The notes beneath the pieces are model-generated. The model had not been told where the DNA came from, ran no database searches, and saw only the letters and a program-made list of their open reading frames with translations. A stretch of DNA of 33,365 bases. It comes from Acidobacteriota bacterium (lineage in GTDB: Bacteria; Acidobacteriota; Blastocatellia; Pyrinomonadales; Pyrinomonadaceae). Positions 1-6,793 of the stretch are shown here, piece after piece (position 1 is the stretch's first letter; the number at the start of each line of letters is the position of its first letter). The translations under genes and the position numbers were made by a program. The DNA is taken from positions 1 to 33,365 of the forward strand of contig JAIVJJ010000249.1 in NCBI GenBank assembly GCA_020200095.1. The letters run 5' to 3'.

Positions 1-666
1 GCCATTGCCTGCAATACCTGCGTCGCCGTCGCCGTTACCGATAAGGAAAAGGGCAACAAAGGAATTTCGGCGTTTATCTTTGACAAATCAATGGAAGGTT
101 TTCGCTCGGACAAAAAAGAAAACAAACTCGGAATGCGCGCTTCGGAAACAGCTTCGGTTGTTTTTGAAGATTGCTATGTTCCTGACGAAAATCTTTTGGG
201 AAACGAAGGCGAAGGTTTTTTGCAGGCGATGAAAATTTTAGACGGCGGGCGCATTTCAATTGCGGCTTTGTCCGTCGGCATCGCGCAGGGCGCGTATGAA
301 GCCGCAGTCAGGTACGCGAAAGAGCGCGTGCAGTTCGGTCATCCGATTGCGGAGTTTCAGGCAATTCAATTCAAACTTGCGGATATGGCAACACAAATCG
401 AAGCCGCGCGCCTTTTGACGCAGCAAGCCGCTTTGATGAAGGACGCAGGCAAAAAACTGACGAAACAATCGGCGATGGCAAAACTTTATGCATCGGAAGT
501 TGCCGTCCGAGTTTCCGAAGAATCTATCCAAATTCACGGCGGTTACGGTTACACGAAAGATTACCCAGCGGAAAAATACTGGCGCGATTCAAAACTCTGC
601 ACTATTGGTGAAGGCACGAGCGAAATTCAAAGAATGGTTATCGCCAAACAGCTTTTGAAAGCATAA
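1..666 (+). CDS. Acyl-CoA dehydrogenase, C-terminal part (5' end outside window)
   Basis: The reading frame is open from base 1, so the gene began upstream. It would catalyse FAD-dependent alpha,beta-dehydrogenation of an acyl-CoA and pass electrons to ETF. The visible part covers the end of the middle beta domain ([17 protein letters not shown]), the NKLGMRAS segment and the C-terminal helical domain. The signature [10 protein letters not shown] near the C-terminus carries the glutamate used as catalytic base in short-chain and butyryl-CoA dehydrogenases. The C-terminus, ending in AKQLLKA, is complete. A stem-loop with a T run follows directly, so this looks like the last gene of its unit. 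Chain-length specificity cannot be read from this fragment. Family assignment is firm; substrate is unknown. Confidence 0.95.
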   Translation, partial: AIACNTCVAVAVTDKEKGNKGISAFIFDKSMEGFRSDKKENKLGMRASETASVVFEDCYVPDENLLGNEGEGFLQAMKILDGGRISIAALSVGIAQGAYEAAVRYAKERVQFGHPIAEFQAIQFKLADMATQIEAARLLTQQAALMKDAGKKLTKQSAMAKLYASEVAVRVSEESIQIHGGYGYTKDYPAEKYWRDSKLCTIGEGTSEIQRMVIAKQLLKA

Positions 667-688
667 AAACATAATAAATATGACCAAC

Positions 689-718
689 AAAAGACGAGTT
701 TTTAACGCTCGTCTTTTT
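689..718 (+). terminator. Intrinsic terminator after acyl-CoA dehydrogenase
   Basis: A perfect 10-bp inverted repeat (689-698 with 708-717, core AAGACGAG/CTCGTCTT) has a 9-nt loop and ends in a T run. It begins 22 bp after the stop codon. This is a classical Rho-independent terminator on the + strand. Confidence 0.85.
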
Positions 719-729
719 CGTTTCAAATT

Positions 730-753
730 CGTGAAACAATTTGTTGTTTCACG
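730..753. promoter_or_regulatory. Perfect palindrome, candidate operator
   Basis: Two perfect 10-bp arms (CGTGAAACAA and TTGTTTCACG) flank a 4-nt centre, immediately upstream of the -35 box of the DinB-like gene. No T run follows, so it is not an obvious terminator. The symmetry and position fit a dimeric regulator site; the regulator is unknown. Confidence 0.45.
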
Positions 754-782
754 TTGCATAGATGAAACGCTCGTGATATATT
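754..782 (+). promoter_or_regulatory. Sigma-70-like promoter of the DinB-like gene
   Basis: TTGCAT (754-759) and TATATT (777-782) are separated by 17 bp, about 40 bp upstream of the ATG at 825. Box quality and spacing fit a housekeeping promoter. Confidence 0.55.
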
Positions 783-824
783 CTTCGCGCAGTTCAAAAA
801 AACATTCCAAAAAGGAGAAAATTT

Positions 825-1328
825 ATGAGTTTAAGCGATGCTTTTATTGCTGAATTACAACAGGAATCAGCAGCCACCCGTAAATGTTTAGAGCGTATTC
901 CCGAAAACAAATTTGATTGGAAGCCGCACGAAAAATCTTTCACTATGTCGAGACTAGCCACGCACATTGCGGAAATGATTGGCTGGGCAAAGGAAACGAT
1001 TGAAAAGCCTGAAATGGATTTTGCGGCTGGCGGCGATTATAAACCTTTTGAACCGAAAACGACTGCCGAATTGGTCGAGTTTTTCGATAAAAATCTTGCT
1101 GATGCGACCGAAGCGTTAAAAAACGCTTCGGATGAAGTGCTGATGGAAAATTGGAAGCTGCGAAACGGTGAGGAAATTTATTTTGATATGCCGCGCACTC
1201 AGGTTTTGCGCGGAATGGTTTTTAATCACATCATCAATCATCGCGGACAGCTTTCGGTTTATCTGCGTTTGAACGATATTCCCGTTCCTGCGCTCTATGG
1301 TCCATCGGCGGACGAAGGCACGATGTAG
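825..1328 (+). CDS. DinB superfamily protein
   Basis: The 167-residue protein has the four-helix-bundle pattern of the DinB/YfiT superfamily. A histidine triad that would bind a divalent metal is visible: His47 (LATHIAEM) and the pair His135/His139 (FNHIINHRGQLSVYLR). Family members are metal-dependent transferases, for example bacillithiol or mycothiol transferases, or are uncharacterised; the substrate cannot be told here. The start is supported by an AAAGGAGA Shine-Dalgarno just upstream. The gene has its own promoter with a palindrome and is convergent with the MFS gene across a repeat-filled spacer. A second DinB-like gene lies at 6791-7258 with little obvious similarity beyond the fold. 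Confidence 0.88.
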   Translation: MSLSDAFIAELQQESAATRKCLERIPENKFDWKPHEKSFTMSRLATHIAEMIGWAKETIEKPEMDFAAGGDYKPFEPKTTAELVEFFDKNLADATEALKNASDEVLMENWKLRNGEEIYFDMPRTQVLRGMVFNHIINHRGQLSVYLRLNDIPVPALYGPSADEGTM

Positions 1329-1329
1329 A

Positions 1330-1411
1330 AAGTGGTAAGGCAAAAGGCAAAGGGCGAAAGTAAAAAATTCCATAGCTTTTCTCCTTTATCCTTTCGCCTC
1401 TACACTTTTAT
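1330..1411. repeat. Heptad-repeat inverted element 1
   Basis: The left arm (about 1330-1361) is a purine-rich 7-bp-period array (AGGCAAA AGGCAAA GGGCGAA). The right arm (about 1376-1411) is its imperfect reverse complement. The element fills the convergent spacer between the DinB-like and MFS genes and could also act as a two-way transcription stop. Confidence 0.6.
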
Positions 1412-1415
1412 TGCT

Positions 1416-2723
1416 TCACGCATCGTTCAAAACTTCTTCTCCAGCATAAGCAATCGTCTTTGCGCTCCGCATTCTAAAGAACCACAAAATGCCTGCGCTT
1501 GCCGACAAAATGCCGGAGATAACAGTCAATATTTGCGGAGAAATGTAATACATCAGTTCGCTCGAAAAATAGCTCGACAATCCAAAAATGGTCATTTCCG
1601 CACCTCTGTCCAGGGTTGAAATTCGCCCGCGAATGTAATCGGGTAAACTCTGCTGAAACATCGTTTCCTGCACGGCATATTCGACGCCGACAATTGCTCG
1701 AGACACGAAGCAAAAAAACATAAAAAGCCATAATGTGGGCGCAAATCCCGCAGCCGCAAACAAAACGCCGTGAATGATTAAAGTCCAGACGATAAACGAA
1801 CTGTGCGAATTTTTCCGGTCAAGATAAACTGAAACGCGATGCGCTATTATCATTCCTAAAAATAAACCGAAACCGCTCGCCGTCCAGAGTAGCGCGACCG
1901 CTAAATCGGGATTCCAATTTTCTCTTTCGGCAAAAACAATTCCGCCCATTCTTTCAAAAATAACGTTTATCGCGCCGCCACCTGTTGCCCAGATTATATT
2001 CATCAAAAGAATTGTCAGGGCAAAATGATTTTTAACCGTGTAGTGAAAACCTTCTTTTAATTCGGTTAAAAAAGATTCGCGCTTGACGTAATTTTCCTCT
2101 GTGTCTCTGTGGCTATATGGCAAAATTTCTTCCCTGGTTGCTTCCTCTGGAATCAGCCAAATCGAAAACGCCGAAAATGCAAATGAAGCCGCGTTAATTA
2201 AAAAAGCAACTTCGTAACCAAAAACAGCCGCTGCCCAACCGCCTAATGCCGAGCCGATTGCCATCAGCAAAAAGCGCGTCGAAAACATCAATGCCGTTCC
2301 CGCTAGCAAACCTTCTTTTCCGGTTAAATTCGGAGTTGCAGCATTTTTCGCGCCGTCGAAAAACGCACCGAAAGTCGAAAGCAAAGCCATCGCCAGATAT
2401 GCAATCCAAAGATTTTCCGCGCTTGTTACAAGCAAAAACATCAAAGCCACGCCGACACGGGCTAAATCTGAAAATATCATCACCTGCCGACGCGAAAATC
2501 GGTCAACAAACGTTCCGGCAATCGGCGAAAAAAGCGCGAACGGCAACACGCGGCAAACAAATAAAATGCCTGCCGCCGTTGGTGAAGCGTCTGAAACAAG
2601 ACGCACAAGACCTAAACCCGCGATAAAATTAAACCAGTTGCCAAGTTCACTGATAAATTGTCCCCACAAAAGATTGCGGAAGTTTCGATTGCCCTTTATT
2701 AACTGTGCGTAAGTTAAATTCAT
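1416..2723 (-). CDS. MFS transporter, EntS/MFS_3-like exporter
   Basis: The 435-residue integral membrane protein has about 12 hydrophobic segments and the MFS motif A near residues 70-80 (GTFVDRFSRRQ) between the second and third helices. It resembles the MFS_3 group that includes enterobactin and macrolide exporters, so drug or metabolite efflux across the inner membrane is the likely role; the substrate is unknown. Residues about 193-225 form the long central cytoplasmic loop. Within it residues 204-210 (SHRDTEE) are encoded by a fragment of the octamer repeat that also forms the hairpin at 6339-6406. The frame stays open, so the transporter may tolerate it. No clear Shine-Dalgarno precedes the ATG, which directly follows a repeat element. 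The next upstream gene, enoyl-CoA hydratase, lies on the same strand behind a terminator. Confidence 0.88.
   Translation of the reverse strand: MNLTYAQLIKGNRNFRNLLWGQFISELGNWFNFIAGLGLVRLVSDASPTAAGILFVCRVLPFALFSPIAGTFVDRFSRRQVMIFSDLARVGVALMFLLVTSAENLWIAYLAMALLSTFGAFFDGAKNAATPNLTGKEGLLAGTALMFSTRFLLMAIGSALGGWAAAVFGYEVAFLINAASFAFSAFSIWLIPEEATREEILPYSHRDTEENYVKRESFLTELKEGFHYTVKNHFALTILLMNIIWATGGGAINVIFERMGGIVFAERENWNPDLAVALLWTASGFGLFLGMIIAHRVSVYLDRKNSHSSFIVWTLIIHGVLFAAAGFAPTLWLFMFFCFVSRAIVGVEYAVQETMFQQSLPDYIRGRISTLDRGAEMTIFGLSSYFSSELMYYISPQILTVISGILSASAGILWFFRMRSAKTIAYAGEEVLNDA
2096..2114. repeat. Octamer-repeat fragment inside the MFS gene
   Basis: This stretch reads CTCTGTGTCTCTGTGG on the + strand, the same CACAGAGA-type 8-bp unit as the arms at 6339-6363 and 6382-6406. 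It encodes SHRDTEE in the central loop of the transporter. Confidence 0.65.
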
Positions 2724-2727
2724 AACA

Positions 2728-2800
2728 ATGGAAAATGGAAAACGGAAAATTTATGAATTGCTCTTTAATTTTGCATTCTCCATTTTTAATTTTGCATTAA
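2728..2800. repeat. Heptad-repeat element 2
   Basis: The spacer upstream of the MFS start contains TGGAAAA TGGAAAA CGGAAAA and, facing it, TTTGCAT TCTCCAT TTTTAAT TTTGCAT, each with 7-bp periodicity. The two halves are roughly reverse-complementary (words of the type AATGCAAAATT and AATGGAAAATG), but the match is poorer than in the other elements. Confidence 0.5.
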
Positions 2801-2831
2801 AAAAGCCGTTAGGCTTGAGAACCTAACAGCT
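2799..2831 (-). terminator. Terminator of the enoyl-CoA hydratase gene
   Basis: On the minus strand a 10-bp stem with one mismatch (AGCTGTTAGG with CCTAACGGCT, 2822-2831 and 2804-2813) is followed by a T run (2799-2804). It lies just downstream of the stop at 2857. Confidence 0.8.
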
Positions 2832-2856
2832 TCTTGCCTTGCGATAAAATAAATTT

Positions 2857-3651
2857 TCAAGTTCCCGTAAAATTCGGTTGACGTTTTTCAAAAAATGCCT
2901 GCACGCCTTCTTTAAAGTCATTTGATTTGCCGGATTCGATTTGGCATTGGTGTTCCAGATCAAGCTGCGTCTGCAAATCGTTTGAAAAACTCGCATTGAG
3001 CATTTTCTTAATTCTTCCAATAGAGCCGGTCGGCGCGAGCGCGAGTTTTTTCGCCATTTGTGTTGCTTCTTCCATTAAACTTTCGGTTGACACGATGCGA
3101 TTTATCATACCAATCTGTAACGCTTTTTCCGCCGTTAAAGTTTCGCCCGTCATAAAAATTTCCGCCGCGAGTTTTTCGCCGATGGCACGTGACAGAAAGA
3201 AACTTCCGCCGCAATCGGGCGACAAGCCGATGCGGACAAACGCTTCGTTGAAAGTCGCATTTTCCGCCGCAAAAACAATATCGCAAGCCAGCGCAAAATT
3301 TGTTCCCGCGCCTGCGCAAACTCCATTTACCGCCGCGACGAAAGGAATAGGCATTTCTCTAATGAGCAAAATCACGTCGTGCAAAACCTTCAAAGGCTCT
3401 TCTAAAAACGCTTCGATTCTGCCTTCTCGTTTCCACATCGTTTGCATCTCGCGCAAATCACCGCCTGAACAAAATGCTCTGCCCGCGCCGGTTAAAACAA
3501 CCGCTCGCGCTTCGTCGGAAATTGCCTTACGAATCGATTCGCCTAAGTCCTTCGTCAACTGCAAAGACAAAGCGTTCAGCGCGTCAGGACGATTCATTGT
3601 AATAATCGCCGCGCGGTCTTGTAATTTGTAATTGACGGTTTCAAACGACAT
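2857..3651 (-). CDS. Enoyl-CoA hydratase/isomerase, PaaG-like subgroup
   Basis: The 264-residue crotonase-fold protein has the normal family length. Oxyanion-hole segments are visible at residues 60-66 (FCSGGDL) and 109-120 (NGVCAGAGTNFA). The segment IGLSPDCGGSFFLSR (141-155) resembles PaaG-type isomerases. The aspartate in PDxGG (Asp146) is present, while the position of the first catalytic glutamate of classical hydratases appears to be Phe138. This favours isomerisation or a PaaG-like reaction over simple crotonyl-CoA hydration, by family knowledge. It probably works in fatty acid or aromatic acyl-CoA breakdown with the acyl-CoA dehydrogenase at 1-666, though the two are not one operon. 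A good terminator follows. No strong Shine-Dalgarno precedes the start, which adjoins a repeat element. Confidence 0.9.
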   Translation of the reverse strand: MSFETVNYKLQDRAAIITMNRPDALNALSLQLTKDLGESIRKAISDEARAVVLTGAGRAFCSGGDLREMQTMWKREGRIEAFLEEPLKVLHDVILLIREMPIPFVAAVNGVCAGAGTNFALACDIVFAAENATFNEAFVRIGLSPDCGGSFFLSRAIGEKLAAEIFMTGETLTAEKALQIGMINRIVSTESLMEEATQMAKKLALAPTGSIGRIKKMLNASFSNDLQTQLDLEHQCQIESGKSNDFKEGVQAFFEKRQPNFTGT

Positions 3652-3659
3652 AAATTTCA

Positions 3660-3751
3660 GTGGTGAATTGTGAGTTGTGAATGGTGAATTGAGAAACTTG
3701 CTGATTTTATTTCTTTCCTCTCACCGTTTACAATTCATACTTCACCGTTAT
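3660..3751. repeat. Heptad-repeat inverted element 3
   Basis: The left arm (about 3662-3692) repeats GTGAATT-type heptamers (GTGAATT GTGAGTT GTGAATG GTGAATT). The right arm (about 3718-3748) is a gap-free imperfect reverse complement. It lies between the stop of the zinc-ribbon gene and the start of the hydratase gene, both on the minus strand. Confidence 0.65.
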
Positions 3752-4033
3752 TTAAGCGAATCTGACTTTTGAACGATTTGCCTGATGACATTCTTTGCAC
3801 ATTATCGAACGCCCGACTTTCGGCTGAAATGGAACGGTGTCGTGCTTGCCGCAATTGTCGCAAACAATTTCAAAGCGCGTCGGTGCATCGGCGCGCATCG
3901 CTGCTTTTTTCGAGCGACATTTTGCGCATCTTTGCGGCGGCATCATATTGCGCTGATAAAAAACTTCCTGCTCTTTTTCCGTGAAAAGAAAAACTTCCTT
4001 ACACTGAACGCACGGGATTTCTATGTCCGGCAT
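3752..4033 (-). CDS. Small zinc-ribbon protein
   Basis: The protein has 93 residues when started at MPDIEIPC. It carries three CxxC pairs: CVQC near the start, CAKC in the middle, and CDNC with CKEC at the end. Two zinc ribbons are therefore likely, of the CxxC zinc-ribbon type found in many Acidobacteria and Deltaproteobacteria. Function is unknown; nucleic-acid or protein binding is a reasonable guess only. An upstream in-frame ATG at 4060 is disfavoured because an AAAAAGGAG Shine-Dalgarno lies within that extension, 8 nt before the ATG at 4033. Basic residues and KVRFA end the chain. Confidence 0.8.
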   Translation of the reverse strand: MPDIEIPCVQCKEVFLFTEKEQEVFYQRNMMPPQRCAKCRSKKAAMRADAPTRFEIVCDNCGKHDTVPFQPKVGRSIMCKECHQANRSKVRFA

Positions 4034-4080
4034 TGCTTTTTCTCCTTTTTGAATTTTCACGAAAGTTTAACACGGAAATA

Positions 4081-4141
4081 GTGGTAGATGGTAAGTGATA
4101 AATGGCTAATTCTCGTATTTACCATTTATCACTTACCATTA
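4081..4141. repeat. Heptad-repeat inverted element 4, perfect 18-bp arms
   Basis: The arms at 4088-4105 and 4122-4139 are perfect 18-bp reverse complements (ATGGTAAGTGATAAATGG) with a 16-nt loop, built on 7-bp units (TGGTAAG TGATAAA TGGCTAA). The right arm runs into the stop codon of the histone-deacetylase-like gene, whose stop occupies 4139-4141. Confidence 0.75.
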
Positions 4142-5080
4142 TTTACTTAATTCCGCCACGTGATTTTTAACTGTCACGCCTAAAGTATCCAAATTATATC
4201 CGCCCTCCAAACACGAGACAATTCTGCCTGCACAAACTTCGTCCGCCCATTGCTTGACCGTTTTCGTCATCTGCACAAAATCATCATCTTCGAGCAAAAG
4301 CTGTCCGAGCGGGTCGGCTTTGTGCGCGTCAAAACCAGCTGAAATGAAAATCAAATCGGGCGTGAAATTTTTGTGAATATCGCTCAAAGCATTTTCAAAC
4401 ATTCGTTTTTGTTCCCGCGCTGAAGTTCTGGCTTTGACCGGAACGTTCAGCGTAAAATTTTTGCCGCGCCCGAAACCCGTTTCGCCGCGTGAACCCGTTC
4501 CCGGATACCAGGGATATTGGTGCATTGAAAAAAAGAAAATTGTCGGGTCGTCATAAAAAATTCCCTGCGTGCCGTTGCCGTGATGCACGTCCCAATCAAC
4601 AATTGCGACGCGCTCGATTTCTTTATATTTATTTTGCGCGTAACGCGCCGCAACCGCGACGTTGTTGAAAAGACAAAAACCCATCGCGTGTTCCGCTGTT
4701 GCGTGATGACCAGGCGGGCGCACGGCGACAAAAGCGTTATCGGTTTCTTTATTCATCACCGCGTCAACTGCCCGACACGCGCCACCCGCCGCGTAAAGCG
4801 AAGCATCGAACGACTGCATCGAAATTATCGTATCGGCATCAAGATGTTCCACGCCGTTTTCAAATGCGCCTTCGACTCGCTTGAAATGCTCTGGCGTATG
4901 CGCCGCTTGGATGATTCCTTTAGAAACTTTTTCGGGTGTGATTTCTGTTAAACTTTCCCAAAAATCTTTATCGCTTTTCAGAGCGTTCATCACAACCTCG
5001 TAACGACGCGGTGTTTCGGGATGTCCGATTCCCGTGTCGTGTTTTTGATAAATCGGATGATGAATTAGTGCAGTTTTCAT
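4139..5080 (-). CDS. Histone deacetylase family protein (class II type amidohydrolase)
   Basis: The 313-residue zinc amidohydrolase belongs to the HDAC/AcuC/acetylpolyamine-amidohydrolase superfamily. Its landmarks are GIGHPETPRR near the N-terminus, RPPGHHA with the active-site histidine pair 125-126, DWDVHHGNG (Asp164 and His166 as zinc ligands), SAGFDAH (Asp251, third ligand) and LEGGYNL near the end. The length suits a single bacterial class II domain. It probably removes acetyl groups from a small amine or protein lysine in the cytoplasm; the substrate is unknown. The stop codon lies inside a perfect hairpin repeat, and a further repeat sits between it and the preceding oxidoreductase gene on the same strand. 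Confidence 0.95.
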   Translation of the reverse strand: MKTALIHHPIYQKHDTGIGHPETPRRYEVVMNALKSDKDFWESLTEITPEKVSKGIIQAAHTPEHFKRVEGAFENGVEHLDADTIISMQSFDASLYAAGGACRAVDAVMNKETDNAFVAVRPPGHHATAEHAMGFCLFNNVAVAARYAQNKYKEIERVAIVDWDVHHGNGTQGIFYDDPTIFFFSMHQYPWYPGTGSRGETGFGRGKNFTLNVPVKARTSAREQKRMFENALSDIHKNFTPDLIFISAGFDAHKADPLGQLLLEDDDFVQMTKTVKQWADEVCAGRIVSCLEGGYNLDTLGVTVKNHVAELSK

Positions 5081-5084
5081 AAAA

Positions 5085-5164
5085 TCAGAAATTAGAAGCC
5101 AGAATATAGAAACCAGAAGAAAAATAATTTTACGCTGCGTTCTGATTTCTGGCTACTAGATACT
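5085..5164. repeat. Heptad-repeat inverted element 5
   Basis: The left arm (about 5085-5120) reads AGAAATT AGAAGCC AGAATAT AGAAACC, and the right arm (about 5138-5164) is an imperfect reverse complement. It lies between the HDAC-like start and the FAD oxidoreductase stop, and just reaches the stop codon. Confidence 0.65.
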
Positions 5165-6327
5165 CAAATAAATGCTGTTTCGTGAAGAAGTTTACCTTTG
5201 GTAAATCTTTCCAAACTCAAACACGAAACATCTAAAAAATTCGCTTTCCCTTCTAAAATAATTTCTGCTAATGCGCGTCCAGTCGCAGGCGAATGCATTA
5301 CGCCGTGTCCGCTAAAACCGCTTGCGAAATACAAACCTTCAATCGCGCAGCCACCCAAAATCGCGTGATGGTCGGGCGTGTTTTCATAAAGTCCTGCGCG
5401 GCATTTTTCTCTGACAACATTTGTTTCGGCTAAAAATGGTGCGCGGTATTTTGCCCTTTTATAAATTTTTTCGATAAAAGATTCGTCAAAATCCGTATTA
5501 AAACTCGGTTTTTCGTCAGCTTCAGGATAAGCGAAAAGCACTTCCGTTTTTGAATCTCTCACGGGGCGAAAATGGAAACCGCTTCCCAAATCAATCACCA
5601 TCGGCAAATTTTCGGGTAAATTCTTTTCGCTTTTCGCCCAAACGATTTGGCGTTTCAAAGGCTCGACCGGCAAATCAATTCCTGTCGTTTTCACCAAATC
5701 CCGCGCCCACGCGCCCGCGCAAATCACGACTGTTTTTGTTTCAATCTTTCCACGATTTGTTTCGACAAATTTAACTTTACTGTTTGCCGTTTCGATTGAA
5801 AAAACTTCGGTTTCCATCAAAATTTTCGCGCCGTTTTCCTTCGATTTTTCGGTGAAGCCTTCCATAACACCCAGCGAATTGATAAAACCGTCGTTCGCGC
5901 CGAAACTTCCGCCGATTATGTCTTCACAATTTAAGCCTTTGGCGATTTCGGAAATTGTTTTTGTATCTACAATTTTCACTCCTTTTACGCCGAGCGATTT
6001 TTGCTTTTCGACATTTTTTTTCAAATAATCGAATTGATTTTCCTCGGTTGCAAAAAACAAATAACCGCGCGGTTCGTAACCGCAATCAACGCCGATTAAT
6101 TCATTAAACTTTGTAAAAAAACCAATCGAATAAAGCGACATTTTGATATTGATTTCGGTTTCAAACTGCGCTCTTACTCCGCCTGTCGCTTTTCCGGTTG
6201 AGCCTTTTCCCTGTTCCGCTTCGCGCTCTAAAATCAGAACGTCGTTTGCGCCCATTTCGGTTAAGTGATACGCGACACTAGCGCCGATAACTCCGCCGCC
6301 GATAATGGTAATTTCACTATTTTTCAT
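5164..6327 (-). CDS. FAD-dependent oxidoreductase, DAO family
   Basis: The 387-residue protein has the N-terminal Rossmann FAD motif GGGVIG at 10-15 and the ribose-binding glutamate at about 34 (LILERE). The STGKATGGVR segment resembles sarcosine-oxidase-beta and glycine/D-amino-acid oxidase enzymes. The C-terminal SGFSGHGVMHSPATGRALAE segment is the conserved second FAD-binding region. It likely oxidises an N-methyl or secondary amino acid in the cytoplasm; the substrate is not determined. No conserved partner subunit genes are present. The ATG follows a perfect 25-bp hairpin repeat and lacks a convincing Shine-Dalgarno. Family assignment is firm. Confidence 0.9.
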   Translation of the reverse strand: MKNSEITIIGGGVIGASVAYHLTEMGANDVLILEREAEQGKGSTGKATGGVRAQFETEINIKMSLYSIGFFTKFNELIGVDCGYEPRGYLFFATEENQFDYLKKNVEKQKSLGVKGVKIVDTKTISEIAKGLNCEDIIGGSFGANDGFINSLGVMEGFTEKSKENGAKILMETEVFSIETANSKVKFVETNRGKIETKTVVICAGAWARDLVKTTGIDLPVEPLKRQIVWAKSEKNLPENLPMVIDLGSGFHFRPVRDSKTEVLFAYPEADEKPSFNTDFDESFIEKIYKRAKYRAPFLAETNVVREKCRAGLYENTPDHHAILGGCAIEGLYFASGFSGHGVMHSPATGRALAEIILEGKANFLDVSCLSLERFTKGKLLHETAFI

Positions 6328-6338
6328 AGAAGAAATTT

Positions 6339-6406
6339 ACCACAGAGACACGGAGACACAGAGAAAAAATTATTTAAAAAACTCTGTGTCTCCGTGTCTC
6401 TGTGGT
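6339..6406. repeat. Octamer-repeat hairpin 6, perfect 25-bp arms
   Basis: The arms at 6339-6363 and 6382-6406 are perfect 25-bp reverse complements made of 8-bp CACAGAGA/CACGGAGA units, with an 18-nt AT-rich loop. The element spans the end of the VOC gene and the spacer before the FAD oxidoreductase, so one arm is translated as PQRHGDTE at the C-terminus of the VOC protein. Confidence 0.85.
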
Positions 6407-6708
6407 GCAAAATTATTTAGCGAAAACCTGCCGCCGGCTTTTAATTTTTCGGCAAGATTTTTCCAATCTTCCATCGGCAAGACGATTCCGAAGTGCGGAA
6501 CGGGAACGTGGTCGGCGTCAACTTCATTGCGATGTTGCACGCCGACGCTTTCCGGCGCAAGGTGCGCAACTATCTGATGACCGAAAAGATTAAAATCAAT
6601 CCAAGCGTCAGAGCTTCTGCCTTCTTCGCAACCCAAAACTTCGCCGTAAAATGTTCTTGCTTCTTCCAAATCTTTAACCGGAAAAGCTAAGTGAAATAAG
6701 TTATTCAT
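6370..6708 (-). CDS. VOC-family (glyoxalase-like) protein, C-terminus replaced by repeat
   Basis: The protein has 112 residues from [13 protein letters not shown]. The N-terminal two thirds are a normal VOC domain ([40 protein letters not shown]). Members of this subgroup usually continue for some 30 further residues through a phospho-loop-like strand and a DPSGNALEFK ending that supplies a metal ligand. Here the sequence departs after about GGRFSL and ends in translated hairpin repeat ([11 protein letters not shown]). The gene therefore looks truncated by the repeat and may be non-functional; this comparison is from memory of the family. An earlier ATG at 6732 lies inside another repeat and is disfavoured. 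No strong Shine-Dalgarno is visible for either start. Confidence 0.7.
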   Translation of the reverse strand: MNNLFHLAFPVKDLEEARTFYGEVLGCEEGRSSDAWIDFNLFGHQIVAHLAPESVGVQHRNEVDADHVPVPHFGIVLPMEDWKNLAEKLKAGGRFSLNNFAPQRHGDTEFFK

Positions 6709-6719
6709 AATTTTTGAAT

Positions 6720-6793
6720 TAGCCGCGAACAAACACGAAATTTCACGAAATTGAAATATAAATTTTCGTGCTTTTTGTGTTTGTTAGTGGCTA
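6720..6793. repeat. Inverted-repeat element 7
   Basis: The arms at 6720-6752 and 6761-6793 are 33-nt imperfect reverse complements with about seven mismatches, based on words such as AACAAACACG and TTCACGAAA. The right arm contains the stop codon of the second DinB-like gene (6791-6793); the left arm lies just before the VOC start. Confidence 0.75.

Noticed and set aside
2927-3631. 234-codon ORF antisense to the enoyl-CoA hydratase gene
   Set aside because: It mirrors the codon structure of a clear family gene and has no recognisable domain.
4034-4060. Earlier ATG for the zinc-ribbon protein
   Set aside because: The extension MKIQKGEKA is encoded by the Shine-Dalgarno region of the better start at 4033.
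6305-6577. Plus-strand ORF with [12 protein letters not shown]
   Set aside because: It is a translation of the octamer repeat plus the antisense of the VOC gene, with no coding character of its own.
6709-6732. Earlier ATG for the VOC protein
   Set aside because: It lies inside an inverted-repeat element, and the conserved domain starts at [11 protein letters not shown].
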